This document shows positions 34,703 to 44,085 of a stretch of 64,000 nt of DNA, one piece after another. Under the pieces are notes generated by a model. The model had not been told where the DNA came from. It saw only the letters and a list, made by a program, of their open reading frames with translations, and did not search any database. Both the position numbers and the translations under genes were made by a program. Numbering within the stretch: the stretch's first letter is position 1; every line of letters begins with the position of its first letter. This DNA is from Pseudomonadota bacterium (lineage in GTDB: Bacteria > Pseudomonadota > Alphaproteobacteria > Caulobacterales > Aquidulcibacteraceae), in NCBI GenBank assembly GCA_020161405.1, contig JAIUOD010000001.1, positions 124,001-188,000 on the forward strand, read 5' to 3'.

Positions 34703-37517
34703 ATTTCTCTTTTGGTAAAACACGAATAATCTGCATTTTATTGACATCAAGATATTTTTTGGCAACCGCTTTGATGTCTGAAAGATTCATCTTTCTATAC
34801 ATCATTTCACGACTTCTTTCTATATCTAACCATTGCGGCTTAAAGGTTGTCTGCTCAAGTACGCCTAAATAATATCTAGTGTAGCTTTTCTCTTTTGAAA
34901 GATTTTCTAAATATGGGTCAATAGCACGCGAAAATAAGGATTGAGGTATATCGCCTTTTGCAAATTGCTTTATTATTTCCTCAACGGCATTTTGCATTTT
35001 ATCAATTTCTTCAGGCTTTGGACTAACTGATATTCTAATAAACCCAAAATCATTTTGGTATGATGATGAATAATCACTCGAGGATGGCGAATAATCACCC
35101 GCTAATTTTTCGCGGATTTTATCAGTAAGTTCTATTTTTAACATTTGCGCCAAAACATTTATCATTCGCGCTTCTTTACCATCTTTGAATGATGTAGTTG
35201 GAATGTTAAAAACCAAAAGTGCATCATCCTTGGCACCATCATGGTCAAGGTTAACAATTTTTCTTTCACGAAGCATTTTGCGCTCGCGTTCTGATAAATA
35301 TTGCTCTTGTTTATCTTTAAATTTTGGCAATTGACCAAAAGTTTGTTTAACATAATCAAGGGCAATTTCTTCATCGACATCGCCAACTATTAATACTTCG
35401 ACGGGCCCATTTTTTCGAGCCTCGTCAACATATTTTTTGGCATCATCTAGTTTAAGCGCAAGGAAATCTTCTTTATTTCTTACGCGATAACGCGGGTCGT
35501 CAGGGCTAATTATTGAATTTATATATCTTCCATATACCGAATTAGATGTCATTCTTTGCATATCAAATAACATATCAGCCATGGACATGACTTTATCATA
35601 CATCTGTGGTCGCCATGCAGGGTCAGTGAAATATGCCGTAATGTTTTGCATTTGAAGCAAAAAATCTTCTTTAGTTGTATTACCACTTAAAGCAAAAGTA
35701 TCTTCTTCACTATGAAAGCCGGTAGAAACAAATTTTCCAGAGTTTAACTTTCCAAGATCAATTATATCATACTTACCAAGTCCACCCGAAATTAATGTTA
35801 AATCGGCAATTGCAGATAAATCTTTCTGCCCCTTCGGAAAGACAAATATTCCATCACCAAAACTAACATTTATAAAGATTTTACCTTTTTGTTCGCTATG
35901 CTTTTTGAATATAAAATTTACATTATTTGATAGCTTATAATAGCTTGCACCAAAATCATTTTCGATTTTTTTTGTAAATGTTACAGGCTTATTGCCAAAA
36001 TTATTATATTCCCATTTTTTCCTAATCTCGTTTTCAGGTGCCGCAAGTTTTAATTTTCCAGCATCTTCCCACGCAGATTTTATAATATTCTCAACATTTT
36101 CAACTTTAGCATTTTGTGTAACAAAAAATTGCGGCGCATCATTTCCCCATAGTTTGATAAATTCGTCTTTAGCAACTTTTTCATTTATTAATGGGATAAT
36201 TTTTAACATAATTTCTTTATCAGCAGCAGCATTCTGTGTAACGTCATAATTTGAAAAATCACTTAGAATTGTGGCTGCGATAGAAGAATTAAATCTTGAT
36301 TTTTCAGCATCCAAAGCACGTGTTGTTGATAGCTTTAAGTCATCAATTTTTTCTTGTATCTCGGCTTCAGTAAATCCAAACTCAAGGGCTTTGCGAATTT
36401 CATTTTCAACTGTTTTGATTGCCGCTACGTGGCTTTTATTATCTGGAATTAATATATTTATCGATAAAACATCAAGATTGGTTTTTTTATCACGCGCCCG
36501 CGATAGGCTTGCAAATGTATATAAAGTGGGGTTTCTAATTGCAATTTTGCCCAAACGTTCATTTATAATTGAAATAGCAATACCCTGATTTGTCCCCTTC
36601 ACGCTATTTTCAAAATTATCTTCAACTTCCTTAAAATTTCGAAGTTTTAAAATTTCAATTTTATTCGGCAATTGCGCATCAACATATGTATCGACATCAT
36701 TCGGTCTTGGTTTGACTTTGCCAAGGTCGGGTTCAGCAAGAGTATTTTTACCTGACCAGCCACCAAATTTTTGTGCAATCATTGCCTTGGTTTTTTCAAT
36801 ATCTACATCGCCAACAACAACCAAGAATGCGCGGTCTGGCGTATAATAATTTTTATAAATCTTCTCTATTTGTGCTTTGGTTGCATTTCTAATTATGTTT
36901 AAGTCAACGTCGGCAATTGCATCTTTGATTTTCATTCCATCGTAAACTTTTGAAGTTTCATAATTTATAAGGTCTTTCATTGGGCTATGTTTACCGCGTT
37001 CTTCAGCCTCAATAATACCTTTTTCGCGGTCAATTGCGCCTTGTGAAAGCGTTAATTTATCGGCAATATCGCTAAAAATATTAAGCCCTAAATCTAATTG
37101 CGTGCTTTTTGGTAAATCTAATCGATAGGTTGTGTCTGAAAATGTTGTTGATGCATTTGTGTCCGCACCAAATTTCAAACCTTCTTTTTCTAGCAATGGA
37201 ATCAACTTCCCTTCTGGGAAATTTTTTGAGCCATTGAATGCCATATGTTCTAAGAAATGGGTTAAATCCTGTTCGCTTTTTTCTTCATTTGCCGCGCCAA
37301 CCGCAATTCGCAATCTAAGCGATACGCTTTTTTCAGGCTTATCCCATTTTTGAATGGCATAACGAAGGCCATTTGGTAATTGACCATATATAATATTGGG
37401 ATCAGAGACATATTGTTTTTTTGTTTCATATGCAAAGCCAGGTTTTGGCGCAATTTGCGCAAAAACAGGTGTTGAAACCAAAGTAAAAACTGTAATTAAA
37501 AGTGAAATTTTACGCAA
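34695..37517 (-). CDS. Exported M16 (insulinase-type) zinc peptidase, first paralogue
   Basis: A 940-residue two-lobed M16 peptidase. TTG at 37517 opens a signal peptide (RKISLLITVFTLVSTPVFA). The inverted zinc motif HFLEH is His87, Glu90, His91, followed by ADTNASTTFSDTTYRLDLPK and the downstream Glu in EERGKHSPMKD. Four repeated M16 lobes are apparent (each about 230 residues). It degrades peptides in the periplasm or outer membrane space. Its start region is unusual: the only SD-like GGGG lies inside the stem of the hairpin at 37514-37562. The related gene at 37611-40436 is upstream on the same strand. Confidence 0.92.
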   Translation of the reverse strand: MRKISLLITVFTLVSTPVFAQIAPKPGFAYETKKQYVSDPNIIYGQLPNGLRYAIQKWDKPEKSVSLRLRIAVGAANEEKSEQDLTHFLEHMAFNGSKNFPEGKLIPLLEKEGLKFGADTNASTTFSDTTYRLDLPKSTQLDLGLNIFSDIADKLTLSQGAIDREKGIIEAEERGKHSPMKDLINYETSKVYDGMKIKDAIADVDLNIIRNATKAQIEKIYKNYYTPDRAFLVVVGDVDIEKTKAMIAQKFGGWSGKNTLAEPDLGKVKPRPNDVDTYVDAQLPNKIEILKLRNFKEVEDNFENSVKGTNQGIAISIINERLGKIAIRNPTLYTFASLSRARDKKTNLDVLSINILIPDNKSHVAAIKTVENEIRKALEFGFTEAEIQEKIDDLKLSTTRALDAEKSRFNSSIAATILSDFSNYDVTQNAAADKEIMLKIIPLINEKVAKDEFIKLWGNDAPQFFVTQNAKVENVENIIKSAWEDAGKLKLAAPENEIRKKWEYNNFGNKPVTFTKKIENDFGASYYKLSNNVNFIFKKHSEQKGKIFINVSFGDGIFVFPKGQKDLSAIADLTLISGGLGKYDIIDLGKLNSGKFVSTGFHSEEDTFALSGNTTKEDFLLQMQNITAYFTDPAWRPQMYDKVMSMADMLFDMQRMTSNSVYGRYINSIISPDDPRYRVRNKEDFLALKLDDAKKYVDEARKNGPVEVLIVGDVDEEIALDYVKQTFGQLPKFKDKQEQYLSERERKMLRERKIVNLDHDGAKDDALLVFNIPTTSFKDGKEARMINVLAQMLKIELTDKIREKLAGDYSPSSSDYSSSYQNDFGFIRISVSPKPEEIDKMQNAVEEIIKQFAKGDIPQSLFSRAIDPYLENLSKEKSYTRYYLGVLEQTTFKPQWLDIERSREMMYRKMNLSDIKAVAKKYLDVNKMQIIRVLPKEKSN

Positions 37518-37562
37518 AAAAATATCCCCGAATATTTATAAAAATAATATTCGGGGATATTT
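37514..37562 (-). terminator. Strong hairpin with U-run, overlapping the start of the M16 gene at 37517
   Basis: On the minus strand a perfect 16-bp stem (AAATATCCCCGAATAT against ATATTCGGGGATATTT) is followed by a run of T and the TTG start codon. It looks like an intrinsic terminator for the upstream M16 gene, and its 3' arm holds the only Shine-Dalgarno-like GGGG of the downstream M16 gene. Confidence 0.85.
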
Positions 37563-37610
37563 ACATAGTTATGATTGTATTTCAAGCAAATAAATAATGA
37601 TTATTGCATA

Positions 37611-40436
37611 TTATTTTTTTACTGGAATAACTTTTATTATTTGCGCTTTTTGTGCATCAAGATATTGTTTTGAAAGTGCTTTCATATCGTCCAAAGTGAT
37701 TACTTCATATTGTTTCTGACCATCTTTAATGATTGCAATTTTATTTGCATCAAATGAAGACCCCCTAAGCCAATTTAACCACCATGGATTATTTGCCATC
37801 GTTGTTTTTATAGATGCCATTTGCGGCTCTTTTGCACGTTTTAGTAAATCGGCATCAATTTTTCCGTCGGCAAAATCTTTTACAATTGCTTCAGTAATTG
37901 TTTGATATTTTGCGATTTCTTCAGGTTTAAGATTAAGAACAATCCCCATATTGCCATAATTATTAACATCAGTTGATGCATTTGAAACAACAACAGGGCT
38001 ATAGGTTCCGCCTTCTTTTTCACGTATTATGTCGGTAAGTTTTATATTTAACATATCGCGCAATACGTTTAATTTGCGCCCCATTGAACCATCGCCAAAG
38101 CCACTTGTTGGATAGAATAAAGATAAAATTGACTGATCGGCGCGACCATCATGGGTAAGGATGGTTTCTTTGCGCCCGATTGGGAAATTTATCTTTTTTG
38201 CATCATTCAAAGCATTTGGCGCATTTAAACGCATTGGCAAAGCACCAAAGGTTTGACCGACCGCATTTGCTGCAGCATCAACATTAGTGTCACCAACAAT
38301 TACAATTTCAATTGCAGAATTATTACGCGCTGTATCCACTAATAGTTTTGCATCATCAAATTTCAATGCATCAAATTGTTCGGCACTTGGGAAAATACTT
38401 GTTGGGTGATTACTTTGAACAATTGCCGCATAATTGCGCCAGAATACATTATCAGGTGTTGAACGCTCTTCTTTATAAATCATTTCTTTGGCAGCAATTA
38501 ATTGATTGAAACCATCTTTTCGCCATGCAGGGTCGGTCATATATGCCGCAAATATTTGCATTTGAAGCAATAGATCTTTTTGATTTGTGGTTGAACTAAA
38601 TTCGAATACATCACTTGAAACACCAAATGAAGTTCCAACACTATGGCCAGCAAGCGTTTTGTTCAAATCATCAATTGTAAAGTGACCAAGGCCACCGGCA
38701 TCAAATGCCGCGCTTGCCGCAAGATTCAAACCAATTTTATCGGCCGGAATTGCAAATTGACCATCGCCAAATCGAACAGAAACACGCACCCTGCCCTTTT
38801 CAAAATCAGTTGGCTTAACAACCAATCGCACATTATTTGGATAAGTAATAAAAGTAGTTACAATATCCTTATTTTCTACTTTAGTGAAATTTGTGGCTAC
38901 TTGTCCAAAATTAGTATAATCCCAAACTTTCGTGGCCTCTAAAATAGGTGTTGGCGCAGGAATGTTTTCAATTTGTGCAAATTTTTCGGCTATTGTTTTA
39001 TCACCGCCTTCAATCGGTTTTTGCGAAACTATATAAACATTACGCGGCGAAATATTCCATTTTTTTTGCAATTGCGCCAATGCATCTTTGGCATTCAAAG
39101 TTGCGCGGACTTTATTAAACCATGCCAAATCATCATTTGATGAAGTATAAACACTATCATCTTCAAATGATGCGATTATCCCTTCGGCAATTTCGCGTGA
39201 ACGTCGTGCCTTATCTTCATTTGCCGCGCGTTCATAGCTTTCAGCACTTTGAAGGATTGCGGCTTTAAATTCATCATCACTAAAGCCATATTTTAGCGCG
39301 CTTCTTAATTCTAAATCCGCAATCTCAAGTGATTTTTGCCATGTGTCTTGTGTTTTAGGCGAAATATCAAGGTTTGCAGTATCAACTTGATTAAAATAAT
39401 CGTACGCAGAGACAGATGCCGAAACAAATGGCGCATCATCTTTGCGCGCAATTTTCGCAAGCCTTTGATTGATTATAGAATTAGCAATATTAAGCAATAA
39501 ATCGTTTTTACGCGCCTCGCTTGTATCCTTTTCTTTAACAAATGGCGCGGCAACACTTACATTTATCGAGCTTGGTAATTGTGCATCAACATAATTTTTG
39601 AACTTAGCATTCGATTTTGCAAGCTTACCGATATTTGGATCTTTTAATGGCGCGCCTACACCTTTCCAATCACTAAAATATTTTTCGATTATCGCTTTTG
39701 CTTTTTTTGTATCGACGTCGCCAACAATTACCATGAATGTTCGCTCTGGACGATATAGGCCATTATAAAGTGCCTTAAACTCTTTTTGCGGCGCAGTTCC
39801 GACTACATTCATATCTCCAATTGGGGTGTGGTCTGTAAATAATAATCCATCATAATTAGTCTTAATATAATCAACCCATTGCAAGAAACCTGGACTCATA
39901 CGGGCGCGTTCTTCGCCTTTTATAACGCCGCGTTCATGGTCAATCGCCTTTGGGGCAAGCGTTAAACGACCCGCCGTTTCACGCATTATCTTTACACCCA
40001 AATCCAATTGACCAGATTTTGGCATATCCAATTGATATGTGGTTTCATCCCAACTTGTATGGGCATTAGTGTCCGCACCGAAAGCCAAACCTTCGCGCTC
40101 AAGCAATGGTATCATTTCGCCTTCTTTGATATTTGCAGAGCCATTAAATGCCATATGTTCTAGGAAATGCATCAAACCTTCTTGATTATCTTTTTCATGC
40201 ATCGAACCGCCAGCAATACGCATACGTATTGAAATTTCACCTTTTGGCTTAGGCCATGATTTAATGGCATAGCGCATACCATTTGGCAGTGTGCCATAGG
40301 TCACACCTTGTTCTACTTTGAATTCTTTATATCTATCTTGCGCAAAACCAGGTGCAGGGGCGATTTGTGCAAAAGATGGCGTCGATGCTAAAAGTGCAAT
40401 AGAGATAGCCAAGGCTGATACATAATTCTTATTCAT
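37611..40436 (-). CDS. Exported M16 (insulinase-type) zinc peptidase, second paralogue
   Basis: A 941-residue M16 peptidase. ATG 40436 has GGAGG four bases upstream and opens a signal peptide ending SFAQ. The zinc motif HFLEH is His90, Glu93, His94 followed by ADTNAHTSWDETTYQLDMPK and the EERARMSPGF segment with the third zinc ligand region. It matches its neighbour at 34695-37517 closely at the N-terminal lobe (YGTLPNGMRYAIKSWPKP against YGQLPNGLRYAIQKWDKP), so the two arose by duplication. It is first in the pair and ends at the hairpin 37514-37562. Confidence 0.93.
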   Translation of the reverse strand: MNKNYVSALAISIALLASTPSFAQIAPAPGFAQDRYKEFKVEQGVTYGTLPNGMRYAIKSWPKPKGEISIRMRIAGGSMHEKDNQEGLMHFLEHMAFNGSANIKEGEMIPLLEREGLAFGADTNAHTSWDETTYQLDMPKSGQLDLGVKIMRETAGRLTLAPKAIDHERGVIKGEERARMSPGFLQWVDYIKTNYDGLLFTDHTPIGDMNVVGTAPQKEFKALYNGLYRPERTFMVIVGDVDTKKAKAIIEKYFSDWKGVGAPLKDPNIGKLAKSNAKFKNYVDAQLPSSINVSVAAPFVKEKDTSEARKNDLLLNIANSIINQRLAKIARKDDAPFVSASVSAYDYFNQVDTANLDISPKTQDTWQKSLEIADLELRSALKYGFSDDEFKAAILQSAESYERAANEDKARRSREIAEGIIASFEDDSVYTSSNDDLAWFNKVRATLNAKDALAQLQKKWNISPRNVYIVSQKPIEGGDKTIAEKFAQIENIPAPTPILEATKVWDYTNFGQVATNFTKVENKDIVTTFITYPNNVRLVVKPTDFEKGRVRVSVRFGDGQFAIPADKIGLNLAASAAFDAGGLGHFTIDDLNKTLAGHSVGTSFGVSSDVFEFSSTTNQKDLLLQMQIFAAYMTDPAWRKDGFNQLIAAKEMIYKEERSTPDNVFWRNYAAIVQSNHPTSIFPSAEQFDALKFDDAKLLVDTARNNSAIEIVIVGDTNVDAAANAVGQTFGALPMRLNAPNALNDAKKINFPIGRKETILTHDGRADQSILSLFYPTSGFGDGSMGRKLNVLRDMLNIKLTDIIREKEGGTYSPVVVSNASTDVNNYGNMGIVLNLKPEEIAKYQTITEAIVKDFADGKIDADLLKRAKEPQMASIKTTMANNPWWLNWLRGSSFDANKIAIIKDGQKQYEVITLDDMKALSKQYLDAQKAQIIKVIPVKK

Positions 40437-40460
40437 AGAACCTCCATAATTTTTTAATAT

Positions 40461-40477
40461 TATCGTTTTTCGATAAG
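40461..40477. promoter_or_regulatory. Short dyad upstream of the second M16 gene, shared with the S9 peptidase gene
   Basis: TATCG and CGATA flank TTTTT (40461-40475) followed by AG. The same 13-base core GTTTTTCGATAAG occurs at 47887-47899 upstream of the S9 peptidase gene. It may be a promoter element or a shared operator. Confidence 0.35.
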
Positions 40478-40543
40478 TATGCAAGTGGGTAAATTTTAAT
40501 TTTTCTTAATACAAGAATGAAATATCACGTGAGTAAAAATAAT

Positions 40544-40572
40544 TAAAAAAAATGCCGCAATTAAGCGGCATT
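40544..40572 (-). terminator. Terminator of the Atm1-type exporter gene
   Basis: AATGCCGC and GCGGCATT pair across six bases, with an eight-base T-run on the minus strand. Confidence 0.85.
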
Positions 40573-40584
40573 AAATTTATTATT

Positions 40585-42429
40585 TTACTCAGCTTCAACT
40601 TTTAAATCTTCTTCGTCGCTGCCGTCTTTTTGACGATCCCACATTGATTTATAGAGACCATCTTGCTCAATAAGGTTTTCATGCGTGCCGCGTTCGGCAA
40701 TTACACCGTCTTTAAGAACGATGATTTCATCTGCATCAACAATGGTTGAAAGGCGATGCGCAATTACCAAGGTGGTGCGATTTTTTGAAACTTCATCCAA
40801 GGCGGCCTGAATTTCGCGTTCTGTGTGGGTATCAAGCGCAGATGTTGCCTCGTCCAAAATTAGGATTGGTGGGGCTTTAAGAAGCGTGCGCGCGATTGCA
40901 ACACGTTGCTTTTCACCGCCTGATAATTTTAAACCACGTTCGCCAACTTCGGAATCAAAGCCTTTGGGTTGGGATGCGATAAAATCGGAAATTTGGGCGC
41001 GGTCGGCGGCCTCAATTATTTCCTCACGGCTAGCGCCATTGCGACCATAGCCAATATTATAAGCAATAGTATCATTGAACAAAACAGTATCTTGCGGAAC
41101 CATGCCAATATATTTACGAAGTGATTTTTGGGTAATATCGCGCAAATCCTGACCATCAATTTTCACGCTTCCCGCCTTCACATCATAAAAGCGGAATAAT
41201 AGGCGTGAAATGGTTGATTTACCCGCACCCGATGGCCCAACAATCGCAACAGTTTTGCCCGCCGGAACTTCAAACGAAACACCTTTTAAAATTGGGCGCT
41301 CTGGATCATAAGCAAATTCAACATTTTCAAATGAAACCGCGCCATTTTTAATCTCTAAATCATGGGCATTTGGTGCATCTTCAACTTCTTTTGGTTCATC
41401 AAGTAATGAGAACATCGCACCCATATCAATCAAACCAACAATAATCTCACGATATAAAGTGCCAATGAAATTAAGCGGCATCGCAAGCTGCATCATAAAA
41501 GCATTAATCATCACAAAATGCCCCAATGTCTGCTTACCTGCGATTACTTCATTCGCACTCATGAGCATTACGATTAACATTGCAGTTGAGAAAATAAGCG
41601 CCTGCCCAAAATTAAGCCATGCAAGCGATGTATAGGTTTTAATTGCCGCTTTTTCATAGCTTTCGGTAGCTTTATTATAGCGGTTAATTTCCAATTCTTC
41701 ATTGGAAAAATATTTCACGGTTTCATAATTAAGAAGACTATCAACCGCCTTACTCATGGCGTCTGTATCGGCTTCATTCATGTCTTTGCGAATTTGGATA
41801 CGTTGGTTTGATGCCCAAACAGAAAACCAAACATAAATCACGGTCATCACAGTAATAATAACGACATAAACCCAAGAGAATTGATTGGTAAGAATGACAG
41901 CGGTTAAAACAAATTCAATCACAGTTGGAACACCAAACATCATTGCAAGGCGAACAATTGTTTCAATACCGTTTTTCCCACGCTCTATAACCCGCGAAAG
42001 GCCACCCGTGCGGCGTTTTAAATGAAAACGCAGCGACAGATTATGCAAATGCTGGAACGCGCGATTTGAAAGGCCACGCACCGCATGTTGCCCCACTGCG
42101 GCAAACAAGGCATCACGTAAATTATTCAATGCCTGCGATAAAAAGCGCGCGCCATTATAGGCAACAACCATTATAATCGGCGATAAAATTATCAATTCCC
42201 AAAAACTAAGGTTCGCAGGGTGTGCCGCGCCAAAGGCATTGGTTGCCCATTTATAAGTATATGGAATAAGAACCGTAACAACCTTGCCCAAAATCATTGC
42301 AATAATGGCAAAGACCACTTGGAATTTTAAATCCATCCGACCTTTGGGCCAAATATAGGGCCAAACAAAATCAAGGGTTTCTTTTGCGCTTCGTGGCGCT
42401 TTTGGGAAGTTTTCGGTTTCTTGCGACAT
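40585..42429 (-). CDS. Atm1/ABCB7-type ABC exporter (half transporter)
   Basis: A 614-residue ABC half transporter with membrane domain (residues about 35-330, six helices) and ATPase domain. Walker A GPSGAGKST, the signature LSGGEKQR and Walker B ILILDEATSALD are intact; so is the H-loop VIAHRLSTIVD. The start (ETLDFVWPYIWPKGRMDLKF) and the membrane region are those of Atm1-family exporters, which move glutathione-linked sulfur or metal species. It follows rluD-like and monothiol glutaredoxin genes on the same strand, in keeping with an iron-sulfur/glutathione role. An operator-like palindrome lies just upstream (42479-42499). Confidence 0.92.
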   Translation of the reverse strand: MSQETENFPKAPRSAKETLDFVWPYIWPKGRMDLKFQVVFAIIAMILGKVVTVLIPYTYKWATNAFGAAHPANLSFWELIILSPIIMVVAYNGARFLSQALNNLRDALFAAVGQHAVRGLSNRAFQHLHNLSLRFHLKRRTGGLSRVIERGKNGIETIVRLAMMFGVPTVIEFVLTAVILTNQFSWVYVVIITVMTVIYVWFSVWASNQRIQIRKDMNEADTDAMSKAVDSLLNYETVKYFSNEELEINRYNKATESYEKAAIKTYTSLAWLNFGQALIFSTAMLIVMLMSANEVIAGKQTLGHFVMINAFMMQLAMPLNFIGTLYREIIVGLIDMGAMFSLLDEPKEVEDAPNAHDLEIKNGAVSFENVEFAYDPERPILKGVSFEVPAGKTVAIVGPSGAGKSTISRLLFRFYDVKAGSVKIDGQDLRDITQKSLRKYIGMVPQDTVLFNDTIAYNIGYGRNGASREEIIEAADRAQISDFIASQPKGFDSEVGERGLKLSGGEKQRVAIARTLLKAPPILILDEATSALDTHTEREIQAALDEVSKNRTTLVIAHRLSTIVDADEIIVLKDGVIAERGTHENLIEQDGLYKSMWDRQKDGSDEEDLKVEAE

Positions 42430-42478
42430 TATCTAAATTTCTGAATTGTATAGCTTTGTGATTATTGCGGGCAAAGCT

Positions 42479-42499
42479 TATTTCGATATAATCGAAATA
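42479..42499. promoter_or_regulatory. Perfect palindrome upstream of the Atm1-type gene
   Basis: TATTTCGAT and ATCGAAATA flank ATA, giving a perfect 21-bp dyad 50 bases upstream of the start codon. It is a plausible binding site for a dimeric regulator. The bases do not match a Fur or RirA consensus I can recall well enough to name. Confidence 0.5.
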
Positions 42500-42550
42500 T
42501 AGGGCGGTTTCAAAAAAAACCAAGAGCCAATATGCTATTTAACAGCGCTA

Positions 42551-43588
42551 TTATAATTTTGCCAAAAAGTTAGCCAATTGTTTCATATCCACCGGATACT
42601 CACTCTCAAAACTTATTCTCTCGCTCGTCACTGGGTGCGTAAAAGCAAGGGTTTTGGCGTGGAGGGCTTGGCGGGTTATTCGCGCATCTTCTGGAAGTCG
42701 GGACATTAATTTTCTACCTGCATTATTATCGCCATAGACCATATCGCCAATTAGTGGGCAGCCAATATGTTTCATATGCACACGCACTTGATGTGTGCGG
42801 CCTGTGTCTAATTTGCATTGAATGAGGCTTGCGATTGGTGTTCCGCCTTCGGTGCGACCAAAGATTTTTAGGGTTTCGTAATTGGTGGCGGCGCTTCTGC
42901 CCTTGGTTGAATCATTGTCAATCACCGTCATACGTTTGCGATTTGCGGGATCGCGGGCAATGCGCGCCTCTATTCTCCCCGTGGCTTTAAGTGGGTGTTT
43001 TGGCGCGCCAACTACGAATGCATGATAAAGCCTATCAATTGTGCGATTTTGAAATTGATGCCCAAGGCTTGTCATGGCGAATGCGCTTTTGCAAACCACC
43101 ATTACGCCCGACGTATCCATATCAAGGCGATGCACAATTCCGGGGCGCCCTGTTGCGCCAATTTTCTTTAAATCATCGCCGCAATGATACAAAACTGCAT
43201 TTACCAATGTGCCCGTCCAATTCCCTGGTGCGGGGTGGCATGAAAGCCCTGCGGGCTTATCAATCACCAAGACATGATCATCTTCGAATAATATATTTAA
43301 AGGAATATTTTCAGGTTCGGGGTCACATGGCGGCGGCGCGGGCACTTGGATACTATATTTTAGCCCTGCCGCTTTTACTTTTGCCGAAACATTAGTTTGC
43401 AATTTACCATCAATGGCAACAAGGCCTTTTTCGACCAATTGCTTTATGCGTGAACGTGATAAAAGTGGCAATTCGTCTGCCAAGAATTTATCAAGGCGTT
43501 CACCAATTGCATTTTCACCAGAAATTATTTCGTGAAATTGTGCGCCTGCTTCTTCAATTTCTTCAATTTCTTCGAATTCAGGCGTCAT
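42551..43588 (-). CDS. RluD/RluC-type 23S rRNA pseudouridine synthase
   Basis: A 345-residue enzyme that makes pseudouridine in large-subunit rRNA. The S4 domain (residues about 28-85) has GERLDKFLADELPLLSRSRI and the catalytic domain has the Asp in GRPGIVHRLDMDTSGVMVV and QNRTIDRLYHAFVVG. The C-terminal LHAKTLAFTHPVTSERISFE is typical of the family. RluD versus RluC cannot be decided by eye. It starts six bases after the glutaredoxin stop codon and uses an acidic leader. Confidence 0.92.
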   Translation of the reverse strand: MTPEFEEIEEIEEAGAQFHEIISGENAIGERLDKFLADELPLLSRSRIKQLVEKGLVAIDGKLQTNVSAKVKAAGLKYSIQVPAPPPCDPEPENIPLNILFEDDHVLVIDKPAGLSCHPAPGNWTGTLVNAVLYHCGDDLKKIGATGRPGIVHRLDMDTSGVMVVCKSAFAMTSLGHQFQNRTIDRLYHAFVVGAPKHPLKATGRIEARIARDPANRKRMTVIDNDSTKGRSAATNYETLKIFGRTEGGTPIASLIQCKLDTGRTHQVRVHMKHIGCPLIGDMVYGDNNAGRKLMSRLPEDARITRQALHAKTLAFTHPVTSERISFESEYPVDMKQLANFLAKL

Positions 43589-43594
43589 GACAAT

Positions 43595-43915
43595 TTATAT
43601 AAGGCCTTTTTGTGCCAAAAGGTCATTTAATTCGCCTGCTTCATACATTTCACGAACAATGTCACAGCCGCCAATGAATTCGCCTTTTACATATAATTGT
43701 GGGATAGTTGGCCAATTTGAATATTCTTTAATGCCTTCACGAATGCCCATATCCATCATAACATTCACATCTTTGAACGGCACATTTACCAAATCAAGAA
43801 TACGAACCACAGTTGCCGAAAACCCGCACATTGGTTGATCTGCACTGCCTTTCATGAAAAGAACAACATCGTTTGATTTAACTAAATTATCAATTTGGCT
43901 TTGAACGTCTGACAT
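43595..43915 (-). CDS. grxD: Monothiol glutaredoxin (Grx4 type)
   Basis: A 106-residue glutaredoxin with the single-cysteine active site CGFS in ADQPMCGFSATVV, then the TVP-like TIPQLYVKGEFIGGCDIVREM, the glutathione-binding site. It carries and transfers iron-sulfur clusters. It is the first gene of the unit with rluD and the Atm1-type exporter. Confidence 0.95.
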   Translation of the reverse strand: MSDVQSQIDNLVKSNDVVLFMKGSADQPMCGFSATVVRILDLVNVPFKDVNVMMDMGIREGIKEYSNWPTIPQLYVKGEFIGGCDIVREMYEAGELNDLLAQKGLI

Positions 43916-44085
43916 TTTAAACTCCGATTGTTGTTAGTTAGAATTCAAAGGCCATTTTAGCAAGAGCAAAGCCATAATATTACACATATTCCCATAATTT
44001 ATTTGTTTGAAATTCAATGATTTTAACAATTGCTTCCTTCCAATTGCCATAATTTGCATTATTATGAGTGCAAATGGGGTTTGAA

